From: Euleptes europaea
Lineage: Eukaryota; Chordata; Lepidosauria; Squamata; Sphaerodactylidae
Reading direction: 5' to 3'
Length of the DNA: 64,000 nt
NCBI RefSeq assembly: GCF_029931775.1
Contig: NC_079325.1
Span: 50,452,286 to 50,516,285 of the forward strand
Positions 62,338 to 64,000 of the stretch are shown piece by piece. The notes beneath the pieces are model-generated. The model did no database searches. It was not told where the DNA came from and worked only from the letters and a program-made list of their open reading frames with translations. The translations under genes and the position numbers were made by a program. The first letter of the stretch is position 1. Every line of letters begins with the position of its first letter.

Positions 62338-63681
62338 AGCTAGTGGCCATGGCTGCCGTCCTGTGGCAATGAGTCCCACAGGTCAATCACACATTTTGTA
62401 AAGGCGTTTCCTTTTGCCCTTTCTGGTGGATTGGGCCCCAGGTTAATTACACAAGGAATGGGGTAGGAGGCCTTTGGTTTTGTCACTTCTGCACTGGGGG
62501 GGGGGGGACGACAACGACACAAACACCCTCATTTCATACCTGTCCAGAGTTCCTTGCTGTGGGTTTTATATTTTCTGCTCCCTACCTTGACTCTCGACTG
62601 CCTCTACCACACAAGCCTCCCTTATCCTGAATTGGTGGTTGTTTTCGCACAGTGGTGGTCACAGCCTTTCATTTTTATACACACTGCTTTGCCCCCCTTC
62701 CTTTAAGTTTCCTCTTAAAAACCCAGTGGCAATTCAGACATGCATCAAAATAAAATTAACCAATGGCATCTAGAGATTCCTATTTACAGACAGTCTCATA
62801 TACTACATATTTACTGTTACAGATAGTACCATCATTAAAATATATGTTTCCCCACACACAGTGGGAAATTGGGGGGGGGGAGCCACAGAATCTTGGCAAT
62901 TCCAGATTTCCGAGCCAAGAGCAGAGATTGAAACGTTGGTTGAGATAAGGAGATCCTGGTGGATGTGGGAAGGGGGAAGAACATAGCGTTGAGAACAGCC
63001 GTCTTGGCTCTGCTCTTTCCTTTTCCGTCTCGGCGGTTGGGGGCATTCGATTAAATATCCCTGTAAACACACACGGTCTGCTAGGGGTGTGTGTGTGGGG
63101 AGAACGTAATGTCTTCTGGCCTCCTGTTTCCCCAGGGCTCTTCGTGTGGAAATGCAATTTGAGATGGTGCTCCTTGGGGACATGGCGGGGAAACATCCTT
63201 GTCGACAACCATGTTCATCTACCACCCAGACGCTCGCACAAGTAGTGCATGGCGCGATGCAAGGTATCTCTGTGTGACTTTTCTCTCCTCGTCCCTTTGC
63301 ACGTGGAAACAGATGCAAAGAATCTCCCTCTCTCTGGCACACAGACTGTAAGTCAAACTTAAAATTTGGCAAAGCGGGAACACGGTGGCACTGATCCCCC
63401 CTTTCCACGGCACTCTCTTTCCATACTGAAAGCTGATCTGTGGTACTGTCACTGGGCAGCGCCGGAAGGAGAGTGGAAGGACTTGGCGGCTCTCTCCTGT
63501 GGCCTGACGGGAAGGACGGCACACACCAACGCTCACAGCCTCCCTGCCAAGTCACCCCAACCGCTGGGGCAGGCCTGGGAGGGGAAGGGGGCGTGGCCCA
63601 GAGTCAGGTCTGTGTCTTACAGCTGCCGTCCGCGCGTGCGCCCAGCGATCCTTTATGCCCAAGGCCTCTGACCGCCTCCGC

Positions 63682-63832
63682 TTAGGTCTTCTCCTCCCGG
63701 TCTGTCTTTCGCCTCGTTATGTTCCTAGGTTTGATTTTGAGTGAAAGTTCCCACAGGGCCTCCTCGGCCAGATGGTCGCTGAAGTCATTGAAGAACGAGA
63801 TGATGTCGTCATTCCGCTTGATCTCGTAATGC
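63682..63832 (-). CDS. RAPGEF1: RAPGEF1 (C3G) terminal coding exon
   Basis: Last 49 residues and stop of the Rap1 guanine-nucleotide exchange factor that links CRK adaptors to RAP1. The exon follows a CGCCCGCAG acceptor and, after one base finishing the previous codon, reads HYEIKRNDDIISFFNDFSDH, LAEEALWELSLKIKPRNITR, RKTDREEKT, TAA. This is the end of the CDC25-homology catalytic domain and the C-terminus; it appears identical to human as I recall it. The rest of the gene lies to the right of the window; 63833-64000 is intron. Confidence 0.96.
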
Positions 63833-64000
63833 CTGCGGGCGCCAGAAAGAGAAAGAAGGGCGTCTAGAACAGGCAGGGTCACGTCACCGAGAACCATCTG
63901 CTCCTCCAAGGTTAGAACCAAACAGTAGGGACTGAGAGGTGCTGAAGCTGTACCGCAGGGGAAGGGCACTTATGGGGCCTGAATGCCCCAAACCTGAAGC

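Larger units (their letters stand above)
59312..63681 (-). other. RAPGEF1: RAPGEF1 probable 3' UTR, with poly(A) signal at 59312-59317
   Basis: No other gene lies left of the stop on this strand. The first canonical AATAAA is at 59317-59312 and the sequence around 59.3-59.8 kb is repeat-free. That makes a 3' UTR of about 4.4 kb, lengthened by a snap-back MITE, two tRNA SINEs and a 5S SINE. RNA data would be needed to show the true end. The 250-codon minus frame at 62803-63555 lies within it and is taken as chance. Confidence 0.45.

Noticed and set aside
62803-63555. 250-codon open frame on the minus strand
   Set aside because: It lies in the RAPGEF1 3' UTR, has no recognisable domain, and overlaps other long frames; likely chance.

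Overview
The window is vertebrate nuclear DNA, almost certainly from a squamate reptile (lizard-type; the species cannot be fixed from sequence alone). Two things point there. Interspersed repeats are dense: RTE/BovB LINEs ending in (AC)n, CR1 3' ends, Ingi/Vingi-like LINEs, an L1 tail, tRNA-derived SINEs, 5S-rRNA-headed SINEs with an ACCTTT-type tail, short hAT elements and Penelope-like fragments. The genes also sit in the order POMT1 - UCK1 - PRRT1B - RAPGEF1, the arrangement known from human 9q34.

Layout. 1-26,727 (+) is POMT1 (protein O-mannosyltransferase 1); 17 coding exons are placed to the base and the 5' exons lie upstream of the window. UCK1 (uridine-cytidine kinase 1) follows on the minus strand, convergent with POMT1; all seven coding exons are present (31,952-44,266) and its first exon lies in a GC-rich island. 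PRRT1B, a CD225/dispanin-type proline-rich membrane protein, is on the plus strand with three coding exons (51,870-55,080). RAPGEF1 (C3G) enters from the right on the minus strand; its terminal coding exon is 63,682-63,832 and its probable 3' UTR runs to about 59,300. The four genes are neighbours by conserved synteny, not an operon, and have unrelated jobs: ER O-mannosylation, pyrimidine nucleoside salvage, a membrane protein, and Rap1 guanine-nucleotide exchange.

Most remaining sequence is transposable-element debris, and it is the more unusual part. Several Penelope-like fragments carry sequences that fit the hammerhead ribozyme core (CTGANGA, helix II, GAAA); a few also give helices I and III in the right places. 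Two such insertions sit at the same position inside two separate copies of one short hAT element. Nested insertions with intact target duplications show the order of events, and a 66-bp piece of POMT1 exon 11 plus its splice donor is duplicated about 1 kb downstream.
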